A DNA stretch of 64,000 nucleotides from Betaproteobacteria bacterium (lineage in GTDB: Bacteria > Pseudomonadota > Gammaproteobacteria > Burkholderiales > Usitatibacteraceae), in NCBI GenBank assembly GCA_016720855.1, contig JADKJU010000002.1, positions 744,001-808,000 of the forward strand, given 5' to 3'. This document shows positions 33,792 to 41,507 of the stretch, piece after piece. Position numbers and translations under genes: made by a program. The notes beneath the pieces are model-generated. The model saw only the letters and a list, made by a program, of their open reading frames with translations, searched no databases and had not been told where the DNA came from. Every line of letters starts with the position of its first letter. Positions within the stretch are counted from its first letter, which is position 1.

Positions 33792-35972
33792 GGGACGGAC
33801 CGCGGAAGCGTTCGCTTCCATCGACCTGCCTGGATTGCCTGTCCCATCGCCCCGGCCGGCGTCGAAAGCCCGACGCAGGTCCTGCGCCACCTTCCCGCCC
33901 TGCAGCACGATCACGCGGCCCGCCGAAGCGATCGTTTCCGGCCGGTGCGCGATGAGGATGCGCGTGAGGTTGAGCCCCCGGATCGCCTCGTTCACCTGGC
34001 GCTCGCGCTGCACGTCGAGGGCGCTGGTGGCCTCGTCCAGGAACAGGATGCACGGCTGCTTGTAGAGGGCGCGCGCGAGGAGGATGCGCTGGCGCTGCCC
34101 GCCCGACAGGGCCGCCCCCATGTCGCCGATGAGGGTGTGGTAGCCCATCGGCATCGCCGCGATGTCGTCGTGCACGGCGGCCAGGCGCGTGCAGCGCTCG
34201 ATCGCCTCCTGGCTGGGGTCGGGGTCGAAGAAGCTCACGTTGTCCGCGATCGATCCGGCAAACAGCGGATCGTCCTGCATCACCGTCCCGACGAGGCGGC
34301 GGTAGGGATCCACGCCCAGTTTCTGGATGTCCATGCCGCCCACCAGCACCTGTCCGTCGGTCGGGGCCAGGAGTCCGAGCATCAATTTCGCCAGCGTGGT
34401 CTTGCCGCAACCCGAAGGGCCCACGATCGCAACCGATTCTCCCGGCTCGATCCGGAACGAGCAGCCGTGCAGCACGAAGGGCTCGGTGTCGGAGTACCGG
34501 AAGGAGAGATTCGTCACCTCGATGGACGCCTCTTCGACGCGAGGCACGGGAGTCGGCGCCTCCTCCTCGGCCGCCGTGAGCACGATGTCGGCGAGGCGCT
34601 CGCCCTGCAACTGCAGCATCTTCAACTCGATCAGCTTGTCGATGAGACCCGCCACGCGGGCCGAAAACTGTTCCTTGTAGGCCATGAACGCGAAGAGCAT
34701 CCCGATGGAGAACGCGGAATCGAGAACGAGGGTCGCGCCCACCCACACCACGACAATCCGCTCGGCGCCGAAGACCAGGCCGTTGGCGGAGCGGAAGCCG
34801 AGCGAGAGCTTCTGCACGGCAAGGTCCCGGTTGGTGGTGTCGACCACGAGGTTGAGGTAACGGGAGCGCCGCTCCCCCTGCCGCCCGAAGAGCTTGATCG
34901 ACTGCACGCCGCGCACGGTCTCGAGGAAATGACTCTGCTGACGCGCGGCATGGACGATGTGCTCCTCGGTTGCGCGGCGCAGGGGCGCGTAGAACGCGGC
35001 GCGCGAAATCGCATAGGCGGCCACCGCAACGCTCGCGATGGCCGTAAGCCGGCCGCTGTACACCAGCATCATCGCGACGGTGGCCACGGCCATCAGGCCG
35101 TCGATGAGTGCCTCGACGAAGCTCGACGTAAGGGTCCGCTGGATCGTCGTCACCGCGCCGAATCGGGACACCACGTCGCCCAGGTGCCGCTTCTCGAACC
35201 ACGCGACCGGAAGCTTCAGCAGGTGCGAGAAGACGTTCGCCAGCCACTGCAGGTTGAGCGTCGTCCCGAGGTAGAGCACGACCCAGGATCGAAGGCCGGC
35301 CACCGCCACCTGGATCGCTGCCAGCAGGAGAAAGCCCAGGCCCAGGACGGCGAGCAGGTCGCGGTCGGCCGAAACCACGGCCCCATCGACGACCCACTGC
35401 ATGTAGAAGGGCGCCAGGATCGCGAACGACTGGAGCACGAGCGCGAGCAGGAGCACCTGCACGAGCGAGCGGGAGAGCCCCGTGACCGGCCCCGTGAGGT
35501 CGCGCAGGCGCACCCGGCGGCGCTCGTCGGCCGGACGAAACTCGACCGTGGGAACGAGTTCGAGGGCGATGCCCGTGAAGTGCTTCGAGACTTCGGCCAT
35601 CGACAGGCGGCGCACGCCGAAGGCGGGATCGTGGATGACCGCCTCGCGCGCCGTCGCCGACTTGAGCACGACGAAGTGGTTGAGGTCCCAGTGCAGGATG
35701 CAGGGGGTCTTCAGTTGCCGGATCTCGTCCAGCTCCAGTCGCAGGGGCCGGGGCGCGAGGTGAAGCCTGCCGGCCACCTGCATCAGGTAGGCAAGCGTGG
35801 CGCCCTTGAGCGAAAGCGTGAAGCGCCGGCGCAGCCCCGCCAGGTCGATGCGGTGCCCGTGGAAGCTGGCGACCATCCCGAGGCTCGCCAGGCCGCACTC
35901 GGCCGCCTCCGTCTGCAGGTACACAGGCAGGCGCGCTCCGCCGCCGAATTCCACACCCGCCAGCGAGACCAC
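33780..35972 (-). CDS. ABC exporter with C39 double-glycine leader peptidase
   Basis: This 730-residue bacteriocin-type exporter has an N-terminal C39 peptidase domain (about 1-140) with the triad Cys26 (QTEAAECGLAS), His99 (HWDLNHFVVL) and Asp115 (IHDPAFG). A six-helix transmembrane domain follows (about 165-450). The ATPase domain has Walker A GPSGCGKTT, signature LSGGQRQRI and Walker B ILFLDEATSALD. It cuts leaders after Gly-Gly and exports the core peptide. The start is GTG with a strong AAAGGAG five bases upstream, one base after the adaptor gene. Three double-glycine precursors lie in the same operon. The stop lies in a palindrome shared with hicA. Confidence 0.95.
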   Translation of the reverse strand: MVSLAGVEFGGGARLPVYLQTEAAECGLASLGMVASFHGHRIDLAGLRRRFTLSLKGATLAYLMQVAGRLHLAPRPLRLELDEIRQLKTPCILHWDLNHFVVLKSATAREAVIHDPAFGVRRLSMAEVSKHFTGIALELVPTVEFRPADERRRVRLRDLTGPVTGLSRSLVQVLLLALVLQSFAILAPFYMQWVVDGAVVSADRDLLAVLGLGFLLLAAIQVAVAGLRSWVVLYLGTTLNLQWLANVFSHLLKLPVAWFEKRHLGDVVSRFGAVTTIQRTLTSSFVEALIDGLMAVATVAMMLVYSGRLTAIASVAVAAYAISRAAFYAPLRRATEEHIVHAARQQSHFLETVRGVQSIKLFGRQGERRSRYLNLVVDTTNRDLAVQKLSLGFRSANGLVFGAERIVVVWVGATLVLDSAFSIGMLFAFMAYKEQFSARVAGLIDKLIELKMLQLQGERLADIVLTAAEEEAPTPVPRVEEASIEVTNLSFRYSDTEPFVLHGCSFRIEPGESVAIVGPSGCGKTTLAKLMLGLLAPTDGQVLVGGMDIQKLGVDPYRRLVGTVMQDDPLFAGSIADNVSFFDPDPSQEAIERCTRLAAVHDDIAAMPMGYHTLIGDMGAALSGGQRQRILLARALYKQPCILFLDEATSALDVQRERQVNEAIRGLNLTRILIAHRPETIASAGRVIVLQGGKVAQDLRRAFDAGRGDGTGNPGRSMEANASAVRPQCV

Positions 35973-35973
35973 T

Positions 35974-37233
35974 TCAACTCCTTTCGGAAAGGCTGAACAG
36001 GGGCTCGAACACCCACTCGATGAGCCGGCGCCTGTCGAGCAGCACGTCCGCCTCCACCTGCATGCCGGCCTGCAGGAGTTCGGCGCGGCCGTAGGCGGCG
36101 ACCGTTTGCGTACCGAGTGCCACCTTGACGCGATAGACGGGTTCGCGCGAGCCGTCGGGCGGCGTGAAACCCAGCTCCGCGGGCGCGATGGCGCTTCGTG
36201 ACACCGACAGCACGCGGGCGCGGTGAATGCCGAACTTCTGGTACGGGAATGCGGGGTAGCGCAGCAGCACCTCCTGGCCCGCGCGAATGAACCCGACGGC
36301 TCGTGACGGGGCGAACAGGTGCGCTTCCAGCGGCGAGCCTTCCGGGAGCAGCGTCAGGAGGTTCGTGCCGCTTGCGACGAGCTGGCCGGGTTCGACGAGC
36401 AGGGCCGCCACGGTCCCCGCCGCCGGCGCGGTCACCACCGCATCGGCCAGGGCACGCCGCTCGACCTGTTCCTGGGCCAGGGCGGCGAGCTGTGCGTCGA
36501 GCGCGGCAAGCTGGGCGCGCGACCGCGATTCCGATTCGGTGACGGCCAGGCGAAGGCCGGCGATCTCGCGCGCCATGGCCATTCGCGTGCGGGCCGCCGC
36601 GTGCCGCCGGGAGCGATGCTCGAGCGAGTCCTCCTCCTTCTGCTGCCGCTGTGCCGGCGACGCGAACCCCCGGCGCTCGAGCTCGTCGTGGCGCTGCAGC
36701 GATCGCAGCGCCAGCGCCTCGCGGGCAAGGAGCGCCTCAAGCTCGCCATCGAGCTGGGACGCCTCGGCCTCGAGGCCGGCGATGCGGCCCCGCAGTCCCT
36801 CGCGCTCGCTCAGGCTGGCGGCCAGGATGTCGTTGCGCTGCCGTCGCGTGGTCGCGATTCGCTGCTCCGCCAGGACGATCGTGGCCGCGCCGACCGGACC
36901 GTCGTCGCGGGTGACGCGCGCGTCCACAAGTTGCAGCAGCGCTTCACCGGCCGCAACCCGTTCGCCTTCCCTTACGCGGCGCTCGCGCACGAGCCCGGAC
37001 TGCGGCGCCACCACCCTGATCGTGCCCGAGGATGGAACGAGGATTCCTGCAAGGGGCGCCTTCTTCGCGTAATCGGCGAGGACCAGGTACGAGAGGATGG
37101 CTGCGGCGATGGCGACGGCGGTGGTGGTGAGCACCCCGAATGAAAGCGGGCGAATCAGGACGATGGTCCCCAGCGCTGCGTGGGCCTGCTCGGCGCGGAC
37201 TTCCTCCCGGAATGCGGGAAATCTCACGGACAC
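35974..37233 (-). CDS. HlyD/CvaA-type periplasmic adaptor of the peptide exporter
   Basis: This 419-residue membrane-fusion protein has a cytoplasmic N-terminus, one helix (about 30-52, TTTAVAIAAAILSYLVLADY), the first half of a lipoyl/barrel-sandwich domain (about 65-105), and a long coiled coil (about 120-270, many Glu, Arg and Leu). The second lipoyl half and a C-terminal beta-barrel follow. This is the CvaA/LcnD layout. It links the C39 ABC exporter to an outer-membrane TolC-like channel, which is not encoded here. The start is GTG at 37233, 15 bases after the CPBP gene, with a weak ribosome binding site. Confidence 0.92.
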   Translation of the reverse strand: MSVRFPAFREEVRAEQAHAALGTIVLIRPLSFGVLTTTAVAIAAAILSYLVLADYAKKAPLAGILVPSSGTIRVVAPQSGLVRERRVREGERVAAGEALLQLVDARVTRDDGPVGAATIVLAEQRIATTRRQRNDILAASLSEREGLRGRIAGLEAEASQLDGELEALLAREALALRSLQRHDELERRGFASPAQRQQKEEDSLEHRSRRHAAARTRMAMAREIAGLRLAVTESESRSRAQLAALDAQLAALAQEQVERRALADAVVTAPAAGTVAALLVEPGQLVASGTNLLTLLPEGSPLEAHLFAPSRAVGFIRAGQEVLLRYPAFPYQKFGIHRARVLSVSRSAIAPAELGFTPPDGSREPVYRVKVALGTQTVAAYGRAELLQAGMQVEADVLLDRRRLIEWVFEPLFSLSERS

Positions 37234-37248
37234 GTACGTGACTTGAGG

Positions 37249-38064
37249 CTACCGGCCGTCTGCGTTTCTCACGTCCGTGCGCGACATCCAGAGATAGGCC
37301 GGAAGGGCGACAACGACGAACGCGAGGCAAGCAACCGAAATGGCCCAACTGGAAAGACGGGCTGGATCGGCGACTGGTGGCGTGAGGATGACCTGCCCCA
37401 TGAGGGGCCACGACACCAGGACGTTGAACGCGGCGTGGACCAGGATGCTTGCGCGGAGCGTCCCCGTGCGCCGCAGCACGCAGATGTAGACAACCGAACC
37501 CAGGAAGGACGATGCGATGAAATTGGGATGGCAAATGCTGAAGAGAGCCGACGTGAGCAGGAGCGACGGAATCCAGCCCCATTGCCGTTCCCACGCGCGG
37601 TAGATGAATCCGCGAAAGACCAGTTCCTCGATGATGGGCCCAACGACCCAGGAGAAGACGAGCATCCGGATCAGGCCGAGAGGTGACAGCGCCCAGTCCC
37701 GTGCCTTGACCGGATCGACGTGGTTGAGATCGAACGCGAGCCTTCCGGGCTCTCCAATCGAGAATGCCCAAAGGACCATGGCACCGATGACTGCAAACGG
37801 AATGGCGACCTTTGCCGCCGGGACGAGGACCAGCTCTCGCCCCGCTCCTCGCGGGAGCGCGCGTGCCAACTCGCCGGTGCAGAACCTGCGCAACGGACCA
37901 ACGGCCACCAGGAGCAATGCCCCTGCCCCGCATGCGATGGCTTGTCCGAGAAAATCAAACGACTCGCGCGGCCAGGAAAGTCTCGCGACAGCGAACGAGG
38001 CGGCCAGCATCGAGAAGAACTCGACCGCGAGTACCAGGAAGGCGATTCGAAAGCCGGTGGCCAT
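37249..38064 (-). CDS. CPBP (Abi/CAAX) family intramembrane protease
   Basis: This 271-residue membrane protein has about seven helices and the conserved motifs of the glutamic CPBP proteases: Glu146-Glu147 in PIIEELVFRGFIYR, His179 in ICHPNF and His210 in SILVHAAFN. Relatives near peptide bacteriocin genes (such as PlnI and Abi proteins) give the producer immunity; others process peptides. It lies directly between the three precursor genes and the export genes, so immunity or maturation is likely. A perfect stem-loop separates it from the precursors and its ribosome binding site is weak, so it is probably made at a lower level. Confidence 0.88.
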   Translation of the reverse strand: MATGFRIAFLVLAVEFFSMLAASFAVARLSWPRESFDFLGQAIACGAGALLLVAVGPLRRFCTGELARALPRGAGRELVLVPAAKVAIPFAVIGAMVLWAFSIGEPGRLAFDLNHVDPVKARDWALSPLGLIRMLVFSWVVGPIIEELVFRGFIYRAWERQWGWIPSLLLTSALFSICHPNFIASSFLGSVVYICVLRRTGTLRASILVHAAFNVLVSWPLMGQVILTPPVADPARLSSWAISVACLAFVVVALPAYLWMSRTDVRNADGR

Positions 38065-38086
38065 CGGTATGGAAGACCTTGCAAGG

Positions 38087-38110
38087 AAGGGCTGCGATCG
38101 CGCAGCCCTT
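38087..38110. promoter_or_regulatory. Intercistronic stem-loop between precursor and export genes
   Basis: AAGGGCTGCG-ATCG-CGCAGCCCTT forms a perfect ten-base stem with a four-base loop. It lies in the 62-base gap between the last precursor gene and the CPBP gene. On the minus strand only a weak pyrimidine stretch (CTTCCTT) follows, so it would stop transcription partly or protect the 3' end of the precursor mRNA. That would give many precursor copies per exporter. The structure is seen; the role is inferred from the usual arrangement of peptide-bacteriocin operons. Confidence 0.6.
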
Positions 38111-38126
38111 TGGGTTTGTCGAGCGT

Positions 38127-38330
38127 TCAGGCGGTTCCGCTTCCCCCGGCGATGCGCTCGATCACATGCGACGTGAAGTCGACGAGATTTTCGTACGCCG
38201 ACTTGAAGGATTCGGTGAGCGTCAGGTACTCCTCGGCGGTGCAGAAATTGACGCCCCCCGCCACCTCCTCCACCTGCGTCGTGTCAAGTTCGTTCTTGTC
38301 GAGGGTCTTCGAAACATCGGATTTGTTCAT
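38127..38330 (-). CDS. Double-glycine-leader secreted peptide precursor C
   Basis: This precursor of 67 residues has a 26-residue leader of the double-glycine type (MNKSDVSKTLDKNELDTTQ then VEEVAGG), with hydrophobic residues at the spacing read by C39 peptidases. Cleavage after Gly-Gly gives a 41-residue peptide starting VNFCTAEEYLTLTESF and ending HVIERIAGGSGTA. It has one cysteine, a net charge of about -4 and an amphipathic middle. AAGGAG precedes the ATG; an in-frame Met 11 codons upstream is rejected because it skips this site. It matches no family I know. It is the third precursor of the operon. Confidence 0.82.
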   Translation of the reverse strand: MNKSDVSKTLDKNELDTTQVEEVAGGVNFCTAEEYLTLTESFKSAYENLVDFTSHVIERIAGGSGTA

Positions 38331-38359
38331 GGCTGTCTCCTTAGGGTTGGTCGTGTGCT

Positions 38360-38533
38360 TCACTTCACGGGCATGAAAGGCTGCGGGTCGATCGGACTGG
38401 GCAGCGGTTCGGGAAACGGCCCCACGGGATTTTGTGGGTATTCGACGGGACAGGGAAACTGCGGGAAACCGTCTCCGTCGGGCGAGTAACCGCCCGAGAC
38501 TTCAGGAACATCCGTCTGCAGGATGTCTTTCAT
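38360..38533 (-). CDS. Double-glycine-leader proline-rich peptide precursor B
   Basis: This precursor of 57 residues has a 15-residue leader MKDILQTDVPEVSGG with the Gly-Gly cleavage site. The predicted 42-residue product is extremely proline-rich (14 of 42), beginning YSPDGDGFPQFPCPV and ending IDPQPFMPVK, with one cysteine and a net charge of about -4. AAGGAG precedes the ATG with good spacing. Proline-rich antimicrobial peptides are usually cationic, so this one is unusual. It starts 73 bases after precursor A and ends 29 bases before precursor C. The family is unknown. Confidence 0.82.
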   Translation of the reverse strand: MKDILQTDVPEVSGGYSPDGDGFPQFPCPVEYPQNPVGPFPEPLPSPIDPQPFMPVK

Positions 38534-38606
38534 GGTGCTCTCCTTGGAATGTGGTCGCGGGAACGACGACGCCGCGCACGGCGACCGGACAGGCGCGGCG
38601 CTCGGG

Positions 38607-38771
38607 TCAATCGGACGCGGCCCTGGGGTGCCCGTCGGCCGCGAGGTCGGCGAATTCCATGGGATCGCGAAGCGGTTCCGCGGGCGCGCGGTACAGCACT
38701 TCGTCGAGCGCTGCGCCGGGCGGCTGGCCGCCGGCAATGGCGAGGACTTCGCGTTCGCTCAACTCTTTCAT
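38607..38771 (-). CDS. Double-glycine-leader secreted peptide precursor A
   Basis: This precursor of 54 residues has a textbook leader MKELSEREVLAIAGG. Cleavage gives a 39-residue acidic peptide starting QPPGAALDEVLYRAPAE and ending HPRAASD, without cysteine and with a net charge of about -5. GGGAGGAG precedes the ATG. It is the first gene of the operon and has 143 bases upstream, before the glycosyltransferase gene, where the promoter should lie. That stretch contains three copies of TTCCGG on the minus strand but no clear -35/-10 pair. Its core matches neither of the other two precursors. Confidence 0.8.
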   Translation of the reverse strand: MKELSEREVLAIAGGQPPGAALDEVLYRAPAEPLRDPMEFADLAADGHPRAASD

Positions 38772-38914
38772 GGGCTCCTCCCGGGTCTGCCAGCCAGCGC
38801 CGGAGCGCGACTGGATTGGAGCCCATGCTGGAGGCGCGTTCGAGCCTGCGCGCGCGAGAATCCCGGAAACAAAATGCGCGATTTCACGGGGTCCGGAAAT
38901 CGTGCCGGAATGTC

Positions 38915-39763
38915 CTAGGCGCCGGGCGCCCGGCCGTGCGTGGCGAAGAACCGCCGCGCCGACTTCACGAACCACGCAATGTGCTTGAGCCCCTTCGAGG
39001 CGGCCTGGCCCCCGTGGTGCACGATCCTCACCTGCGGGCAGTACGCCACGGTGCTCACTTTCGACAGCCTCAAGGTCAGGTCGAAATCCTCGAAGTAGAG
39101 GAAGTAGCCTGGGTCGAATCCCTTCACCGCGTTCAGCGCCGCGCTGCGGCAGCAGAGGAAGCACCCGCTCGCGATCGTCACCGGTGACTGTTCCTTCTCC
39201 CAGTCGAGGTGCCTCAGCTCGTAGACATCGAGCGATTCGCGGAACAGCCCGTGCAGGAACCGCGGCACGAATCCCCGGACGAAGAGAACGCCGGGCGAGG
39301 GATAGGTCTTCACCAGGTACTCGCGCTTCCCGTCGGCTCCGTGCACCGAAGGCGTGAGGGCGCCCACCTCGGGATGCGCGTCCAGGTAGCGAAGGGCCGC
39401 GTCCAGCGCATCGCGATCCAGCTCCACGTCGGGGTTCAGGACGAGATGGAAGTCGGCCGTCGATGCCGCGATGGCGAGGTTGTGGCCGCGCCCGAAGCCC
39501 ACGTTGCCATGGCCGGAGATCACTTCCAGCGTCGTGCCCTGCGCGCGGGCGAGCGCAGCCTCCCCCAGTATCGCCAGCATCGGCGCGAGTCCCTCGGGGC
39601 CGTTATCGACGATCTGGAGCCGCGTGGCGCCCAGCGAACCGCGCTCGCGGGCAAGGGCGATCGCATCGGCCGTGCTCGCCAGCGTCCGCGCGAGCAGGCG
39701 TTCGTCGGGCGCGTAAGTGACGATCGCGATCGAAAGCGAAGCGGGTGTCATGTCCGGACTCAT
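38915..39763 (-). CDS. Family 2 glycosyltransferase (LPS/O-antigen type)
   Basis: This 282-residue cytoplasmic glycosyltransferase of the rhamnosyltransferase (WcaA/RfbN-like) type has a GT-A fold. The N-terminal SIAIVTYAPDERLL is followed by IVDNGPEG, the stretch NVGFGRGHNLAIAAS, and the metal-binding region LVLNPDVELD. ASGCFLCCRSAALNAVKGFDPGYFLYFEDFDL marks the acceptor side when read as two blocks. It probably adds a sugar to the LPS core or a surface polysaccharide. It is the last gene of the LPS run on this strand. A second ATG at 39751 is also possible. Confidence 0.88.
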   Translation of the reverse strand: MSPDMTPASLSIAIVTYAPDERLLARTLASTADAIALARERGSLGATRLQIVDNGPEGLAPMLAILGEAALARAQGTTLEVISGHGNVGFGRGHNLAIAASTADFHLVLNPDVELDRDALDAALRYLDAHPEVGALTPSVHGADGKREYLVKTYPSPGVLFVRGFVPRFLHGLFRESLDVYELRHLDWEKEQSPVTIASGCFLCCRSAALNAVKGFDPGYFLYFEDFDLTLRLSKVSTVAYCPQVRIVHHGGQAASKGLKHIAWFVKSARRFFATHGRAPGA

Positions 39764-39796
39764 GCGCGCGGCGCGGGACGCAATCGCGTCATGGCG

Positions 39797-40906
39797 TCAG
39801 GGGGCGCATTGCGCAAGGGTCTCATCCACGGCCGCGAGGACCGACTGCACGGAAATCTCCTGCATGCAGCGGGGCACGGGGCACTCGGAGACCCCGCGCG
39901 TGCAGCGTCTGACCCAGGTGACGTGGCGCTTGAAAAGCAAGTCCTGGTCGCGGCAGGGGAAGGGGTCGATCGAGACGCTGGCGCCGGGGCAGTTCGCCCA
40001 GAACCGGCCCGGTCCGCCCAGGACGCGGCCGCTCGGCCCGTACAGAACCACGGTCGGCGCAAAGGCCGCGCGGCTGATGTGCGCGACGCTCGTGTCCCCC
40101 GTCACGACGAGGCTCGCGTTCGCGAGGAAGTCCCAGAGCTGCGGCAGGTCGAGGAGCCCGGCGAAGTTGCGCTGACGCGAGCTTCCGGGGATGGCGGCGA
40201 CCAGGGCCTCCTCGCCCGGCCCCGCGCTCCAGCACGGGGTGATCGCGCGCGCCTCGAGCGCAGCCGCAACGCCGGCCCACTGTGCCGCAGGCCAGGTCTT
40301 GTGCATCGTGCTCGCTCCGACATGCAGCACGGCGTAGCATCCGGCGGGCCGCTCGTAGGGACGGAACGGCGGGGCTTGCCAGTGCCCGCGCGCGTAGGGC
40401 GGCGGCGGCGGTCCCGGCACGAGGGTCGTGACGAGATCGGACCAGGACATCGGTTCGTCCGGCATGGGAAGCGAGTCGGTGACGGGCCAGCTCTTGTACG
40501 CGGGCCGGTCGCCGGCGAATGCCGCGATTCGCCGTGCGCCGATGGCGCGGGCGAGCCAGCTGAATCGCGAGTCGCCGTTGATGAGGGCGAGGTCGAAGGA
40601 CCCCAGCCGCCACAGGGCTTGGAGGCTTGCCGGGTCGCGCACACTCCATCCCACTGCGTCCACGCCAAAGGGCCGGCTCGCGAATAGCGGCGTGAACGCG
40701 CGGGGCATCACGTGCACGATCTCGGCCGCCGGGTAGAGCGCGCGCAGTTTCGCGGCGCAGGCGGTAAGCAGGATCGTGTCGCCCAGAAGCGAGTGGTGCG
40801 GCAGGAGGATGCGGCGAGGCGGCTGCGCGCCGGCCGGTCCCGGCAGCACCGTGTTCCGCAGGGCCCGCGCGTAGATCGCGAGCCAGGTGCGCGACCGCGA
40901 AGACAC
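39797..40906 (-). CDS. Family 9 glycosyltransferase (heptosyltransferase-like)
   Basis: This protein of 369 residues belongs to the ADP-heptose:LPS heptosyltransferase family (GT-B fold). It shows RRILLPHHSLLGDTILLTAC near the start. The late nucleotide-binding block has VVTGDTSVAHISRAAFAPTVVLYGPS, with Asp-Thr-Ser-Val-Ala-His in the place of the family's DSGPMH. A cysteine-rich end (CRDQDL, RRCTRG, CPVPRCMQEI) is common in this subfamily. The start is GTG at 40906, after the methyltransferase gene, as no ATG suits. The sugar transferred is unknown. Confidence 0.85.
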   Translation of the reverse strand: MSSRSRTWLAIYARALRNTVLPGPAGAQPPRRILLPHHSLLGDTILLTACAAKLRALYPAAEIVHVMPRAFTPLFASRPFGVDAVGWSVRDPASLQALWRLGSFDLALINGDSRFSWLARAIGARRIAAFAGDRPAYKSWPVTDSLPMPDEPMSWSDLVTTLVPGPPPPPYARGHWQAPPFRPYERPAGCYAVLHVGASTMHKTWPAAQWAGVAAALEARAITPCWSAGPGEEALVAAIPGSSRQRNFAGLLDLPQLWDFLANASLVVTGDTSVAHISRAAFAPTVVLYGPSGRVLGGPGRFWANCPGASVSIDPFPCRDQDLLFKRHVTWVRRCTRGVSECPVPRCMQEISVQSVLAAVDETLAQCAP

Positions 40907-40917
40907 GGCGCCGGCGC

Positions 40918-41475
40918 CTACTTCACCACCCGCAGGCGGAAGAAGAGGCTGTTGGCCGGGAACATGAACGCGAAGTGTTTCTCGTAGCGGCGCGGGGACA
41001 GGGCGAAAAGCCCTTTCGCGACGAACGAGAGCGGGAAGGACTTCCCGAAGTCCAATTCGCGCGACACCATCTCGAAGCGGCGGTCGGTGTAGAAATTGGA
41101 GTGCCGCGTGTCCGTGGTGAAGTAGTCGAGCGACTCGAACGAGAGATGGCGGACGTGCGTGGGATCCTGGTACGAATAGACGCTCGAGAAATGCGGCGTG
41201 GTGATGAAGACCTCCGCGCCGGGCTTGCCCGCGCGGTGGATCTCCTCCATGAGCTTCACCACGTCCGGCACGTGCTCGATCACGTTGCGGCAGAAGATCG
41301 CGTCGTAGGCGTCGCTCGCGACCGGGTAGGGAAAGATGCCCAGGTCGTGCCGCACGTCGGCCTCGCTCGCCACCGCGATGTCGATCCCCGTCGAGCCCGG
41401 GATCTTGTCCCGACCGCATCCCACGTCGAGGCACTTGCGCCCCTTCGCGTACTCCGTCATCTGCGCCGTGTCCAT
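40918..41475 (-). CDS. Class I SAM-dependent methyltransferase
   Basis: This protein of 185 residues has a SAM-binding methyltransferase fold: motif I CLDVGCGRDKIPGSTGIDI, then YDAIFCRNVIEHVPD (motif IV) and EIHRAGKPGAEVFITTPH. Similar small methyltransferases sit in surface-polysaccharide clusters and methylate sugars. The ATG at 41475 with GAGGAA eight bases upstream is preferred; an ATG at 41508 overlapping the upstream stop (TGATG) would add 11 residues. It lies between two glycosyltransferase genes of the LPS run. Confidence 0.85.
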   Translation of the reverse strand: MDTAQMTEYAKGRKCLDVGCGRDKIPGSTGIDIAVASEADVRHDLGIFPYPVASDAYDAIFCRNVIEHVPDVVKLMEEIHRAGKPGAEVFITTPHFSSVYSYQDPTHVRHLSFESLDYFTTDTRHSNFYTDRRFEMVSRELDFGKSFPLSFVAKGLFALSPRRYEKHFAFMFPANSLFFRLRVVK

Positions 41476-41507
41476 CGTCCGTTCTTCCTCGGGATCCCTG
41501 TCGCGCA

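Noticed and set aside
38331..38363. Upstream Met (MKHTTNPKETA) as start of precursor C
   Set aside because: AAGGAG lies properly spaced before the inner ATG at 38330, and leaders of this class rarely carry such an extension.
38772..38914. Sigma54-type promoter before the peptide operon (CGGCACG with TTTCC)
   Set aside because: The -12 element TTGC is missing and the -24 element starts with C instead of T; the match is too poor.
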